NCBI RefSeq assembly: GCF_000022545.1
Contig: NC_012883.1
Span: 62,001 to 126,000, forward strand
Direction of reading: 5' to 3'
From: Thermococcus sibiricus MM 739
GTDB lineage: Archaea; Methanobacteriota_B; Thermococci; Thermococcales; Thermococcaceae
DNA length: 64,000 nt
Under the pieces are notes generated by a model, which saw only the letters and a list, made by a program, of their open reading frames with translations, did no database searches and was not told the DNA's origin. The position numbers and the translations under genes were made by a program. Shown here in pieces: positions 16,828-25,402 of this stretch. The stretch's first letter is position 1; the number at the start of each line of letters is the position of its first letter.

Positions 16828-17931
16828 TTGGGAAAATCCCCCAAGGTCGAAGTGTCCCCCTTTATATTAAGGAAATTACGTGAAAATTCTGGATATAGTG
16901 TAGAAGAACTAGCAAAGAAATTAGGGGTTAGTGAAAAGAAGATTGAAGATGTAGAGAGTAGTAAAGATTCTTTTACAATCACTCAGTTGAAATCACTTGC
17001 CAAGATATATAAAATACCCTTGGCAGCGTTCTTTTCCGAAGACATTCCTCATATCCCCTCCCTTCCAGACTACAGGATTAATAGAGACAAAAAGCTTAAT
17101 CCAGAAGCTTTTGTTGCTATACGAAGAGCAAAGTATCTCTCGGATATGATAGTTGAGTTAAGCGGTAAGAAAAGCAAATTTCCAACATTCCCTGAAAATC
17201 TACCACCAGATGAACTAGCGAGAATATTTAGAAGGTATTTGGGAATAGGGGAAATTCCAAAACTTAAAGACTCGTATAGAACACTTGAATTTTATAAAAA
17301 TCTAATTGAAGAAAAATTAGGGATCTTAATTATTGAATATCCTCTAAAAAATGATAACGTTAGGGCATTTAGTTTAAAAAGAGATCTGGCTGTTATTGTT
17401 CTTAATGAATCAGATGAGCCGAAAGTAAAACTGTTTTCACTCTTCCACGAAATAGCTCATTTGCTTAAAGGTAGTGAGGGGATATGTGAGATAGATGTGG
17501 ATTCAGAGAAATTTGAAATTGAAAGATTCTGTGATAAATTTGCAGCAGAATTTTTAGTTCCTGCCAGTGACTTGAAGTTGGAGATAGAAAAGAAAGCAAA
17601 GAGAGAATTATCAGATGATATTATTTCAGAGCTCGCTAGGAGATATGGAGTAAGCAAACACGTCATGATGCTCAGATTGCTTAACTTGGGATATATTACA
17701 AAGGATAGATATCGTAGATTTAAGGAAAGCTTCGATAAAGCAAAACTTGAAGAGCTTAAAAAGAAAAAGGTTTCAGGATCTAGAAATTGGGAAAGAACAT
17801 ATTTTAACCGTGCAGGTAGGTTAGCTATTAGGGAAGTTAGTAGAGCATATGAGAGAGGAGAGATAAGCTTTTTTGAAGCATCAAGGATACTTAATATGAA
17901 AATAAAATATGCTGAAAGGCTTCTTGGGTGA
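16828..17931 (+). CDS. Xre HTH fused to ImmA/IrrE-type Zn protease (antitoxin-like)
   Basis: This protein of about 367 residues has an N-terminal Xre helix-turn-helix (LRENSGYSVEELAKKLGVS), a middle region, and a zinc metalloprotease domain with HEIAH in LFSLFHEIAHLL near residue 205, plus the downstream E in FAAEFLVP. This is the COG2856 architecture that makes regulators cleaved or triggered by stress, and a partner of DUF4411 genes in a predicted toxin-antitoxin pair. I chose TTG 16828 since GAGGTG at 16815-16820 precedes it. The next gene starts within a few bases of its stop. The flanks hold only broken genes, so the pair is accessory DNA. Confidence 0.8.
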   Translation: MGKSPKVEVSPFILRKLRENSGYSVEELAKKLGVSEKKIEDVESSKDSFTITQLKSLAKIYKIPLAAFFSEDIPHIPSLPDYRINRDKKLNPEAFVAIRRAKYLSDMIVELSGKKSKFPTFPENLPPDELARIFRRYLGIGEIPKLKDSYRTLEFYKNLIEEKLGILIIEYPLKNDNVRAFSLKRDLAVIVLNESDEPKVKLFSLFHEIAHLLKGSEGICEIDVDSEKFEIERFCDKFAAEFLVPASDLKLEIEKKAKRELSDDIISELARRYGVSKHVMMLRLLNLGYITKDRYRRFKESFDKAKLEELKKKKVSGSRNWERTYFNRAGRLAIREVSRAYERGEISFFEASRILNMKIKYAERLLG

Positions 17932-17934
17932 CAT

Positions 17935-18438
17935 ATGATGCTCAATAATACCTATGTCATAGATACAAATGCTATCGTCGATTTATTTAGACGGTATCCT
18001 CCAGACATACGAGTTTTCAAACCTATTTGGGACAAAATTGAGAAGATGATTGTTAACAGTATTATTATATCTCACTATGAGGTATATCGTGAGATTGAGG
18101 TCGGAGACGATATGGCAGTAGAATGGTGTAAAAACCATAAAAAGATGTTTATTGATCCTGATAATCACCAAATAAAGATTTTTAAGAGCGTTAGGGGGGC
18201 ATATGAAAAAGATCAATGGAATAAGAAAATAACTCAACCAGGGCCTTGGGCTGACCCTTGGATTGTAACTCTAGCAATACAGCTTAGAGAGAGAAGCAAA
18301 ATACTAGGAGTACAAGGGAATGTGAAAATTATCACACAAGAAAACAAGAATAAACGGAATAACATACCTAAAATAGCAGAAAGTTTTGGTATTGAATCAT
18401 TAAACCTGATTGAATTTTTCCGTGAGATTGGCCTTTAA
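17935..18438 (+). CDS. DUF4411 PIN-like protein, putative toxin
   Basis: 167 residues. The N-terminal YVIDTNAIVDLFRRYPP is a PIN-type first acidic motif; later WADPWIVTLAI and VKIITQENK supply further PIN-like acidic and T/S-Q positions. Together these fit DUF4411, a PIN-like nuclease family found beside Xre-ImmA/IrrE genes. I infer an RNase toxin controlled by the upstream protein. Two adjacent ATG codons (17935, 17938) follow GGGTGAC; either could start. No membrane segment. Confidence 0.75.
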   Translation: MMLNNTYVIDTNAIVDLFRRYPPDIRVFKPIWDKIEKMIVNSIIISHYEVYREIEVGDDMAVEWCKNHKKMFIDPDNHQIKIFKSVRGAYEKDQWNKKITQPGPWADPWIVTLAIQLRERSKILGVQGNVKIITQENKNKRNNIPKIAESFGIESLNLIEFFREIGL

Positions 18439-18560
18439 ATGGCAAATAGTAGCCCTGATTTTTAGGAGTGTGATTTGTGACACCTTTTATGAAATTTTCA
18501 ATAAATTTTACTCGAAAAATATATTAAAATTTCCTGTTGAGGTTCAGCCTGGTGATCCGC

Positions 18561-18656
18561 ATGAAAGTGTTCAAGGTCCAAGTGTATTTAAAAGGAGACA
18601 TGGGGATACTAGACCTCGAAGAAGTACCAATCGACCAGAATTGTATGTTTCATTGA
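18561..18656 (+). pseudogene. Relic ORF related to the fragment at 16432
   Basis: A 31-codon frame, MKVFKVQVYLKGDMG onward, has GGTGAT four bases before its ATG and a TATA-like AATATATTAAAA upstream, but stops soon after LEEVPIDQ. That end matches VEEVPIDE of the fragment at 16432, so both look like truncated members of one family flanking the ImmA/DUF4411 pair. The +1 frame continues open for about 45 codons after the break. Confidence 0.4.
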
Positions 18657-18665
18657 TGAAATTGA

Positions 18666-19001
18666 ATGGTCAAAATGGGCAAAGTGGTCACTAATAAAAG
18701 AGGCTCTCATTCAGGAGTTTCGGGCGAAAATAGGGGAAAGACACGCGTTCACATCACGCTTGATGAAGAAGTGTCCGTAGTTATGGATGAACTTGCACTT
18801 AATAAGTCGAAATTCATTAATAGAGTTCTTAGAACACTCCTTTTTGGAGAAGAGGTGGGTAAAATGCTCATAGAATTTTGGTGGTCCCGCGGCCCGGATT
18901 TGAACCGGGGACCTGCGGATCTACAGTCCGCCGCCACTCCCAGGCTAGGCTACCGCGGGACCCTACAGCCCAGCCCTCAATCACTACTCATCTTTATGTA
19001 G
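18666..19001 (+). pseudogene. Probable N-terminal half of an SSV-type integrase, int(N), ending in tRNA-Tyr
   Basis: The frame encodes a ribbon-helix-helix-like segment (KTRVHITLDEEVSVVMDELA) and then runs, without a stop, into the antisense of the tRNA-Tyr 3' half, reading WWSRGPDLNRGPADLQS. Crossing a tRNA 3' half in frame is the hallmark of SSV-type integrases, where attP lies inside the gene and integration leaves int(N) at the intact tRNA. The C-terminal catalytic half and the second att copy are not in the nearby sequence, so the element would be decayed. Codons past about 18882 are tRNA sequence and not integrase. Confidence 0.5.
18882..18959 (-). tRNA. tRNA-Tyr (GTA), CCA encoded, no intron
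   Basis: On the minus strand the acceptor pairs CCCGCGG with CCGCGGG, the anticodon stem GCGGA/TCCGC closes the loop CTGTAGA (anticodon GTA), and the T arm has GGTTCAAATCC. Discriminator A and CCA are encoded. A TATA box TTTATAAA lies on the minus strand near 19002-19009. The 3' side is adjacent to the putative int(N), making this tRNA a likely attachment site. Confidence 0.95.
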
Positions 19002-19128
19002 TTTATAAATCTTTCTGTGATGCTCATATACCCGAGTGTGAACTATCAAATCCTTAAGGATGGACGTTTCAAGATGATAATCAAAAATCTTTTAACCTTT
19101 GAGTATATGTTAAACTATGGTGTTTAAG

Positions 19129-19563
19129 ATGAAGACCTTTCTTACTGAACAGCAGCTCAAGATACTGCAGTTGAGAGCTAAAGGACTAAAGCAGAGTGAA
19201 ATCGCTGAGATTTTAGGTACAAGTAGAGCAAATGTTAGCATTCTAGAAAAGCGTGCAATGGAAAAAATCGAAAAGGCCAAAAATACCTTGCTTCTCTGGG
19301 AGCAATTAAACTCAAAAGCTGCTGTAGAGGTTAAAAAAGGTGAAGATATTTTTAAAGTCCCTGAAGAGATTTTTAAGCAGGCAGATAAAGTTGGGATAAA
19401 AGTTCCATACACTACAGCTGAAATTATTGCATTTTTAGTTGAAAATGCGCCGATAGAGGAGAGGATTGCAAAAGAAGACTTCATTCTCTTTTTGGATAGT
19501 CATGATAAGCTTAGAATAACTGAAAGCCTACTTGAGGAACTTGATGAGGTAAGGAAGGATTAG
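19129..19563 (+). CDS. Tfx-family DNA-binding protein
   Basis: A regulator of about 144 residues. The N-terminal helix-turn-helix (LTEQQLKILQLRAKGLKQSEIAEILGTSRANVSILEKRA, seen over residues 4-42) is the Tfx signature. The C-terminal 80 residues (PEEIFKQADKVGIKVPYTTAEIIAFL) are the family's own domain. Tfx of Methanothermobacter binds the promoter of a molybdenum formylmethanofuran dehydrogenase operon; the target here is unknown. ATG 19129 is chosen over ATG 19117 because GGTG precedes it. Its 3' end overlaps the convergent lrgB gene by 36 bases. Confidence 0.8.
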   Translation: MKTFLTEQQLKILQLRAKGLKQSEIAEILGTSRANVSILEKRAMEKIEKAKNTLLLWEQLNSKAAVEVKKGEDIFKVPEEIFKQADKVGIKVPYTTAEIIAFLVENAPIEERIAKEDFILFLDSHDKLRITESLLEELDEVRKD

Positions 19564-20202
19564 AGAAGTGAAGATGCCATTTAAGGCCATTGCAAGTCCG
19601 CTAACTGCTCCGGAAAGTTCATCATCAAGTATTATTCTAGCCGTTCCGAGGCCGTGAGATGTAACTCCCATTGCCAGACCCCTTGCCACTTTGTCTTTTA
19701 CTTTTGAAATGTTTAAGATCTCTATCCCAACTGCATTGCCCAATATTCCGGTCAATATAACTAGTACAGCAGTTAAGGCGGGAATGCCACCTATCTTTTC
19801 GCTGACTCCTATTGCTATTGCTGTTGTTATGCTCTTTGGAGCAATACTTAGAAGGACTTCGGGAGTTCCACCAAGTATCTTTGCCACATAGAAAGCACTT
19901 AAAATTGCCAAAGCTCCTCCAAAGACGATCCCGAAAAATATCTGCTTTGAATATGCTTTTATTATTCCTCTCTGCTTGTAAAGCGGGATTGCCAAGCTTA
20001 CAACTGCTGGTCCGAGCAGGAAACTTAATATTTGGGCACTTTCCATGTAGGTTTCATATTTTATTTCTGTAATGTGGAGGAAAAGTGCTATGGTTATTAT
20101 GGAGAGTAAGACAGGGTTTAAATAGAAGGTCTTTCTCTTTTCATAGATTTTAGAAAATAGATAGAAAGTCCCAATGGTTATGAAGATGCCCAGAGAGTTC
20201 AT
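19528..20202 (-). CDS. lrgB: LrgB-family membrane protein
   Basis: 224 residues with about seven helices. APKSITTAIAIGVSEKIGG and GVTSHGLGTARI are diagnostic of LrgB/CidB. The family acts with LrgA in murein-hydrolase export control in bacteria and in glycolate/pyruvate-type transport in other systems; lacking murein, this archaeon more likely uses the pair as a small carboxylate carrier (inference). GGTGGTGA precedes the ATG, which overlaps the lrgA stop as ATGA. Confidence 0.85.
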   Translation of the reverse strand: MNSLGIFITIGTFYLFSKIYEKRKTFYLNPVLLSIITIALFLHITEIKYETYMESAQILSFLLGPAVVSLAIPLYKQRGIIKAYSKQIFFGIVFGGALAILSAFYVAKILGGTPEVLLSIAPKSITTAIAIGVSEKIGGIPALTAVLVILTGILGNAVGIEILNISKVKDKVARGLAMGVTSHGLGTARIILDDELSGAVSGLAMALNGIFTSLILPYLIKFLK

Positions 20203-20540
20203 TTTTCACCACCACTTAGTATTTCGACGAATTTGGCCGTTAGAACCAATGTTAAGGCAAAACTTACTACTAGAGCCACAAAAATAGGAATGAGCTGAGC
20301 TTTTATGAGGCCCCAATATGCAATTACGCCGACTCCCGGTGGAATGAACATCACACTCATGTTTTTTATAAAGAATTCCGCTTCTCTCTCCACATCACTT
20401 ATATCTATGAGCTTTGATATGAGTGCTAAGGTTAGAAGTATCATGCCTATTACATTTCCCGGGATGGGTAAATGCAATAATTCACTTATTCCCTCCCCAA
20501 TGAAAAGAAACCCAAAAACAATGGTCAGCCCTTTATACAT
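20199..20540 (-). CDS. lrgA: LrgA/CidA-family membrane protein
   Basis: 113 residues with four helices. LPIPGNVIGMILLTLAL, then FFIKNMSVMFIPPGVGVI, are the holin-like LrgA/CidA signature. It forms a two-gene unit with lrgB through a four-base stop/start overlap, so the two subunits should be made in equal amounts. The upstream ribosome binding site is weak. Confidence 0.85.
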   Translation of the reverse strand: MYKGLTIVFGFLFIGEGISELLHLPIPGNVIGMILLTLALISKLIDISDVEREAEFFIKNMSVMFIPPGVGVIAYWGLIKAQLIPIFVALVVSFALTLVLTAKFVEILSGGEK

Positions 20541-20586
20541 GAGACATCAGGAAAAATAGGTATTGAAAAGATAAAAATATAACTGA

Positions 20587-20982
20587 TCATTCAAACATTG
20601 CAATAGCTTCTATTTCAATCTTAACATCTTTGGGCAGTCTTGCTACTTGCACTACGGCTCTTGCTGGTTTTGAATGGCCAAAATACTCCTCATAAACTTT
20701 GTTGAACTCTCCAAAGTCATTCATATCATCTAAATAGACATTTACTTTGACTACGTCATCTACCGTGGCTCCAGCGGCCTCTAAGACTGCCAGCAAGTTT
20801 TCTATTGCTTGTCTTGCTTGTCTTGTTATATCTCCCTTTACGAGTTCCCCTGTTTCAGGGTCTATTGGGATCTGGCCGGAGATAAAAAGTATTTTGTCGG
20901 GATTTTCTACTAGAATACCTTGACTGTATGGACCAATAGGTTGTGGAGCATTCTCAGTATAAATCACGCTCCTCTTTACCAT
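20587..20982 (-). CDS. ridA: RidA-family enamine/imine deaminase
   Basis: A protein of about 131 residues that hydrolyses reactive enamines and imines released by PLP enzymes, preventing enzyme damage. [26 protein letters not shown] and the C-terminal [22 protein letters not shown] match the RidA (YjgF/YER057c) signature, including the conserved arginine in RAVV. I chose ATG 20982 because GGAGGTGAT is immediately upstream. The protein is a soluble trimer in characterised members. Confidence 0.93.
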   Translation of the reverse strand: MVKRSVIYTENAPQPIGPYSQGILVENPDKILFISGQIPIDPETGELVKGDITRQARQAIENLLAVLEAAGATVDDVVKVNVYLDDMNDFGEFNKVYEEYFGHSKPARAVVQVARLPKDVKIEIEAIAMFE

Positions 20983-21054
20983 TTTTATCACCTCCAAGGC
21001 TCATGTTAATGCATTTTTATTAAAAACTTTCCGCAAATAAGAAGGAAAAGATAA

Positions 21055-21113
21055 TCATCAGCGAAGCGAAGACTCCTCATTGCATTGCTCGGGCGCCCTC
21101 GGTGTCATCATCC
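21055..21113 (-). ncRNA. C/D-box guide RNA
   Basis: On the minus strand: C box ATGATGA (21111-21105), guide CACCGAGGGCGC, D'-like CCGA, C'-like TGAGGA, guide GTCTTCGCTTCG, and D box CTGA (21061-21058). The D guide is complementary over 11 bases to GAAGCGAAGAC at 55491-55501 in the 23S gene, pointing by the N+5 rule at G55494. A TATA-like GATTATAAAAAG lies about 20 bases upstream. D' and C' are degenerate, as is common. The further upstream GC-rich block (21131-21165) partly resembles this RNA's 3' half, and I cannot assign it. Confidence 0.7.
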
Positions 21114-21170
21114 CTTTAAGCTTTTTATAATCATCGGGCGGGAAGTCCTCTTCCGAGAGGGAGGGATAGT

Positions 21171-21962
21171 TCACCTCTTCTCTAAATATTTTTCAAGGGG
21201 TTTTGCGGGGATATCAATTGTGAGCCCCACTTTTTCTAGGGCCACCCTCAATGCGTAGATCTTCGCGTGGTCTTTGAATTCGTTTGGAGCATAATTTTCT
21301 ACAGGAATATGGAAGAATTTTTCAACAAGAGTCTTTATTTCAGCCTCACTTCTTGCCTTTTTAATGTCTCCAAACCACTTTCTGATGCCATCTAAATCTA
21401 TTTTTCCGTATAGTGGGATTTTTGAAACTGCTGTCTCATTTATACTGGCCAAAATTCTTGCAATATCTGCCATAGGTGTTTTGTTGTCAATTATTAGTCT
21501 TTTTACCACTATCCAGCTTCCATTCTTGGCAGTGAAGTTTATGTGTTCATCGTGATATATGAGAGTAGTTTTTAACTCAGTTATAACCCCCTCTGGGTAA
21601 TTAATGGAAACCTTCTTTGATAAGGCCTCTCTGGTTAACAAAGCTTTTGCAACATTAAGCAAGTGGTTCTTGAGTTTTTTATTTTCCTCAAATATCATTG
21701 GGTTAAGCTTTCTTGAAGTTCCAGGGGATTTTAAGGTCTTTAAGAGCTCCCAAACATCTTTCTCGGTCATTTCTTCAGCTAAACTCATTATCCCAGCGAC
21801 ATTCATGACTTCTGTTAAATACTCCGGGAGTTTTAGAGTCACCGTATTTGATACCATGGCCAGAAAGTGTGCTATTTGCCGATCATCCATAGCAAGCAGT
21901 TTATCTCCAACTTTCCAATTCTTGTGGTTTGCAGTGAAGGCTATATGATCTTCAATTTTCAT
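21171..21962 (-). CDS. Internally duplicated protein of unknown function
   Basis: 263 soluble residues made of two similar halves of about 125-130 residues. HIAFTANHKNWKVGDKLLA...QIAHFLAMVSNT in the first half lines up with HINFTAKNGSWIVVKRLII...DIARILASINET in the second, and both halves end in a helix followed by a short beta-like stretch (VSINYPEG and LTIDIPAK). I do not recognise the domain. GGTGATGA precedes the ATG at 21962. Lon diverges from it across about 120 bases with a TATA box on the Lon side. Confidence 0.6.
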   Translation of the reverse strand: MKIEDHIAFTANHKNWKVGDKLLAMDDRQIAHFLAMVSNTVTLKLPEYLTEVMNVAGIMSLAEEMTEKDVWELLKTLKSPGTSRKLNPMIFEENKKLKNHLLNVAKALLTREALSKKVSINYPEGVITELKTTLIYHDEHINFTAKNGSWIVVKRLIIDNKTPMADIARILASINETAVSKIPLYGKIDLDGIRKWFGDIKKARSEAEIKTLVEKFFHIPVENYAPNEFKDHAKIYALRVALEKVGLTIDIPAKPLEKYLEKR

Positions 21963-22031
21963 TATTCATCACCCCGTAGGTTTTTAGTTTTCTATTATTT
22001 TAGTTTTTTGTCTTTCATGATTCTTTTAAAA

Positions 22032-22044
22032 AAAGTTTATAAGT
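22032..22044 (+). promoter_or_regulatory. lonB promoter TATA box
   Basis: AAGTTTATAAGTT about 40 bases ahead of the chosen lonB start matches the archaeal TATA consensus and is preceded by an A-rich BRE-like stretch. Confidence 0.55.
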
Positions 22045-22081
22045 TCACTTAAGCAACCCTAATTTGAGAGAGGTGAGGATT

Positions 22082-25000
22082 TTGAGCGAAGATGTTAATA
22101 AAATCAAAAAAGAGCGTTCATATGGTGAGGAATTGGATTTGGGAGTTGATTTTAAGTCTACTGAGGAAATTAATGTTCCTGAGAAGTTAATAGATCAAGT
22201 AATCGGACAAGAGCATGCTGTTGAAGTTATCAAAACTGCTGCAAAGCAGAAAAGACACGTATTGTTAATAGGCGAACCAGGAACAGGTAAGTCAATGCTT
22301 GGCCAAGCAATGGCAGAGCTATTGCCAACGGAGGATTTAGAGGATATTTTAGTTTTTCCAAATCCTGAAGACGAAAACATGCCTAAAATAAAGAGTGTTC
22401 CGGCATGTCAAGGAAAGCAGATAATTGAACGCTATAGGCAAAAAGCAAAAGAGCAAGAGAATATAAAGTCTTACATTTTGCTTTTTGTACTGTTTGTAGT
22501 TATGCTGGCAGTTCTAATGGATCGTTCAGCCCAAACACTGCTCTTTGGTGTTTTTGTCCTTATAGTATCATTAATGGCCCTTTCAAACATGAGACTCAGG
22601 GGCCAAGCCTTGGTACCGAAACTATTAATAGACAATTGTGGCAGGAGAAAAGCTCCATTTGTTGATGCAACGGGCGCACATGCTGGAGCTCTCCTTGGAG
22701 ACGTTAGACACGACCCGTTCCAGTGTTTTAGTGGTAAGGAGAGTATTATAATTGAAAAAGATGGTGAAAGAAGAGTAGTCACTTTGAAAGAGTTTGTTGA
22801 TAGCGCTCTTAAAGAACCATCGGGAGAAGGAGTAGATGGTGAGATTAACGTCATCTACAAGGACTTTAGAAATGATAAAGTTAAAATACTGACAAAGGAT
22901 GGCTTCGTGAAGCTCCTCTATGCCAACAGGAGGGAAGGAAAGCAAAATCTCAGAAGAATAGTGAACCTTGAGAAGGATTACTGGCTCACGGTAACGCCTG
23001 AGCACAAGGTGTACACGGCGGAAGGTCTCAAAGAAATGGATGAACTGACCAAAGATGACGAGATAATAAGAGTTCCCGTTATAATCCTTGACCGCTTTGA
23101 TGTAGCTCGTACATACAATGAGGAGAAGAAGCTCAAAGATTACTTCCGCTGGAAGGACTATTACGAGAAAACCGGCAATGGATATAAGAGGGTCGCTAAG
23201 GAGCTTGGAATTAAGGAGAGCACGCTCCGTTGGTGGACTCAAGGAGCCAAGCCAAAATCCCTGAAAATGGCCGAAGAACTCGAAAAACTTGGTCTCCTAC
23301 CACTGAAGAACGAGGATGAACGGCTCGAAGAGATAGCCAAAGTTATGGGCATCCTTTTCAGCGATGGGAATATTGACAAGAACCTTAACACTCTGAGCTT
23401 TGTGTCAAGTGAGAGGGAAGCTATCGAAAAATTCGTGAGAATCCTTGGCAACCTCTTTGGAGAATTTGAATATGAGATCAAGGAGAATCGTGAGGCTATG
23501 GGAGAGAGTATTCTCTTCAGGACGTGGGACAGGAGAGTCATAAGATTCTTCGTTGCCCTTGGTGCTCCCGTTGGTAACAAGACAATGGTTAAGCTTGAAC
23601 TTCCATGGTGGATTAAGCTTAAGCCGTCACTTTTCCTCGCCTTCATAGATGGTCTCTACAGCGGCGATGGCAGCGTACCAAGGTTCGCCCACTATAGGGA
23701 TGGTATCAAATTTAATGGAACGCTTGAAATAGCCCAGCTTACCGATGAGCTTGAAAAGAAGCTTCCATTTTTTGAGGAGATAGCATGGCATTTGGGCCTC
23801 TTTGGAATCGAGGCAAAGGTTAGGGTTGACAAAGCTGATGGTAAGTATAAGGTGAGGCTTATATTCTCGCAATCCATAGACAACGTGCTCAACTTCCTTG
23901 AATTCATCCAGATAAGTCTCTCCCCATCAAAGAGGGAGAGATTCCTCGGGGAAGTCGAGAAGTATATCAATGCCGTTCCCGATTCAAGTCTTGCAGAGAA
24001 GCTCAAAGAATTCAAGGAGCGCTTTGAGAGGATTAAGAAGGAAGAGAGAAGGAACTTCATTGAAAGCTCGGAAGAAGTGGAGGTTACCTACAACGTGACT
24101 ACAGAGACAGGGAATCTCCTTGCCAACGGCCTATTCGTCAAAAATTCCGGTGGTCTTGGAACTCCCGCCCACGAACGTGTTGAACCTGGAATGATTCATA
24201 GGGCCAACAAAGGGGTCCTTTTCATAGATGAGGTGGCAACCTTAAACATAAAGATGCAGCAAAACCTCCTTACAGCGATGCAGGAAAAGAAAATGCCTAT
24301 AACTGGACAAAGTGAGCTTTCAAGTGGTGCCATGGTAAGAACGGAACCAGTGCCATGTGATTTCGTCCTTGTGGCTGCTGGGAACTTGGATACTGTTGAT
24401 AAGATGCATCCTGCTTTACGTTCAAGGATAAGGGGCTATGGTTACGAAGTTTATATGAGAACTACGATGCCAGATACTATAGAAAACAGAAGGAAACTTG
24501 TTCGTTTTGTCGCTCAAGAGGTTGCGAAGGATGGCAAAATACCACATTTCACAAAAGATGCGGTTGAGGAGATAGTGAGGGAAGCTCAAAAGAGAGCTGG
24601 TAGGAAGGGTCACCTTACACTTCGCCTCAGAGACCTTGGTGGTATCATAAGAGCAGCAGGTGACATTTCTATCAGGGAAGGAGCAAAATACGTTACTAGA
24701 GAACATGTTTTCAAAGCTCTCCAGCTTGCAAAGCCTCTTGAAAAGCAATTGGCTGATTGGTATATTGAAAGAAAGAAGGAGTATCAAGTTATTAAAACCG
24801 AAGGTGGAGAGATAGGAAGGGTTAACGGCTTAGCAGTAATAAGTGAACAGAGTGGTATTGTACTTCCAATTGAAGGCATGGTTGCACCAGCAGCAAGTAA
24901 AGAAGAGGGCAAGATAATTGTAACTGGAAAACTTGGAGAGATCGCAAAGGAAGCTATTCAAAACGTCTCGGCCATAATAAAACGATACAAAGGAGAGGAT

Positions 25001-25402
25001 ATAAGCAGATATGATATTCACGTCCAGTTTCTGCAAACCTATGAGGGGGTCGAAGGTGATTCAGCAAGCATAAGTGTTGCTACTGCGGTTATTTCAGCCC
25101 TTGAAGGGATCCCAGTAAAACAAAATGTTGCGATGACAGGCTCATTGAGTGTTAGAGGGGAAGTACTTCCAGTAGGAGGAGTAACTCCAAAAATTGAGGC
25201 GGCTATTGAAGCAGGAATAAAACAAGTTATAATCCCCAAAGCAAACGAACAGGATGTATTCCTGAGTGCTGATAAGGCGGAAAAAATTGAAATAAATCCT
25301 GTGGAAACAATAGATCAGGTACTCCAGATCGCTCTCGAGGATTCAGAGAAGAAAGAAGAACTCATAAGGAGAGTTAAAGGGGCCTTACCTTTACACGCTT
25401 AG
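22082..25402 (+). CDS. lonB: Membrane-anchored ATP-dependent protease LonB, with in-frame intein
   Basis: The archaeal Lon protease degrades unfolded and regulatory proteins at the inner face of the membrane. The order is: AAA+ Walker A GEPGTGKS near residue 67; two membrane helices inserted in the ATPase domain ([15 protein letters not shown] and [15 protein letters not shown]); an intein at residues 215-688; Walker [10 protein letters not shown]; and a C-terminal protease domain with catalytic Ser in [10 protein letters not shown] and Lys in [10 protein letters not shown]. Without the intein it is about 632 residues, normal for LonB. I chose TTG 22082 since GAGGTGAGG precedes it; the upstream TTG 22064 lies before that site. 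Confidence 0.93.
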   Translation: MSEDVNKIKKERSYGEELDLGVDFKSTEEINVPEKLIDQVIGQEHAVEVIKTAAKQKRHVLLIGEPGTGKSMLGQAMAELLPTEDLEDILVFPNPEDENMPKIKSVPACQGKQIIERYRQKAKEQENIKSYILLFVLFVVMLAVLMDRSAQTLLFGVFVLIVSLMALSNMRLRGQALVPKLLIDNCGRRKAPFVDATGAHAGALLGDVRHDPFQCFSGKESIIIEKDGERRVVTLKEFVDSALKEPSGEGVDGEINVIYKDFRNDKVKILTKDGFVKLLYANRREGKQNLRRIVNLEKDYWLTVTPEHKVYTAEGLKEMDELTKDDEIIRVPVIILDRFDVARTYNEEKKLKDYFRWKDYYEKTGNGYKRVAKELGIKESTLRWWTQGAKPKSLKMAEELEKLGLLPLKNEDERLEEIAKVMGILFSDGNIDKNLNTLSFVSSEREAIEKFVRILGNLFGEFEYEIKENREAMGESILFRTWDRRVIRFFVALGAPVGNKTMVKLELPWWIKLKPSLFLAFIDGLYSGDGSVPRFAHYRDGIKFNGTLEIAQLTDELEKKLPFFEEIAWHLGLFGIEAKVRVDKADGKYKVRLIFSQSIDNVLNFLEFIQISLSPSKRERFLGEVEKYINAVPDSSLAEKLKEFKERFERIKKEERRNFIESSEEVEVTYNVTTETGNLLANGLFVKNSGGLGTPAHERVEPGMIHRANKGVLFIDEVATLNIKMQQNLLTAMQEKKMPITGQSELSSGAMVRTEPVPCDFVLVAAGNLDTVDKMHPALRSRIRGYGYEVYMRTTMPDTIENRRKLVRFVAQEVAKDGKIPHFTKDAVEEIVREAQKRAGRKGHLTLRLRDLGGIIRAAGDISIREGAKYVTREHVFKALQLAKPLEKQLADWYIERKKEYQVIKTEGGEIGRVNGLAVISEQSGIVLPIEGMVAPAASKEEGKIIVTGKLGEIAKEAIQNVSAIIKRYKGEDISRYDIHVQFLQTYEGVEGDSASISVATAVISALEGIPVKQNVAMTGSLSVRGEVLPVGGVTPKIEAAIEAGIKQVIIPKANEQDVFLSADKAEKIEINPVETIDQVLQIALEDSEKKEELIRRVKGALPLHA
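22724..24145 (+). mobile_element. LonB intein (474 residues) with LAGLIDADG homing endonuclease
   Basis: The self-splicing element starts at Cys (CFSGKESI) after HDPFQ and ends in Asn (LFVKN) before Ser of SGGLGTP. Block B is seen in [16 protein letters not shown] and block F in [15 protein letters not shown]. Two dodecapeptide motifs, GILFSDGNI and [11 protein letters not shown], mark a homing endonuclease, and a helix-turn-helix-like segment ([16 protein letters not shown]) lies before them. The penultimate residue is Lys instead of the usual His. It is GC-richer than the host gene: 33 of 60 at 22981-23040 against 27 of 60 at 25081-25140. Confidence 0.92.

Noticed and set aside
18410-18694. 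94-codon frame overlapping the DUF4411 end
   Set aside because: No ribosome binding site or family sequence; a better-supported relic (18561) and int(N)-like frame lie in other phases.
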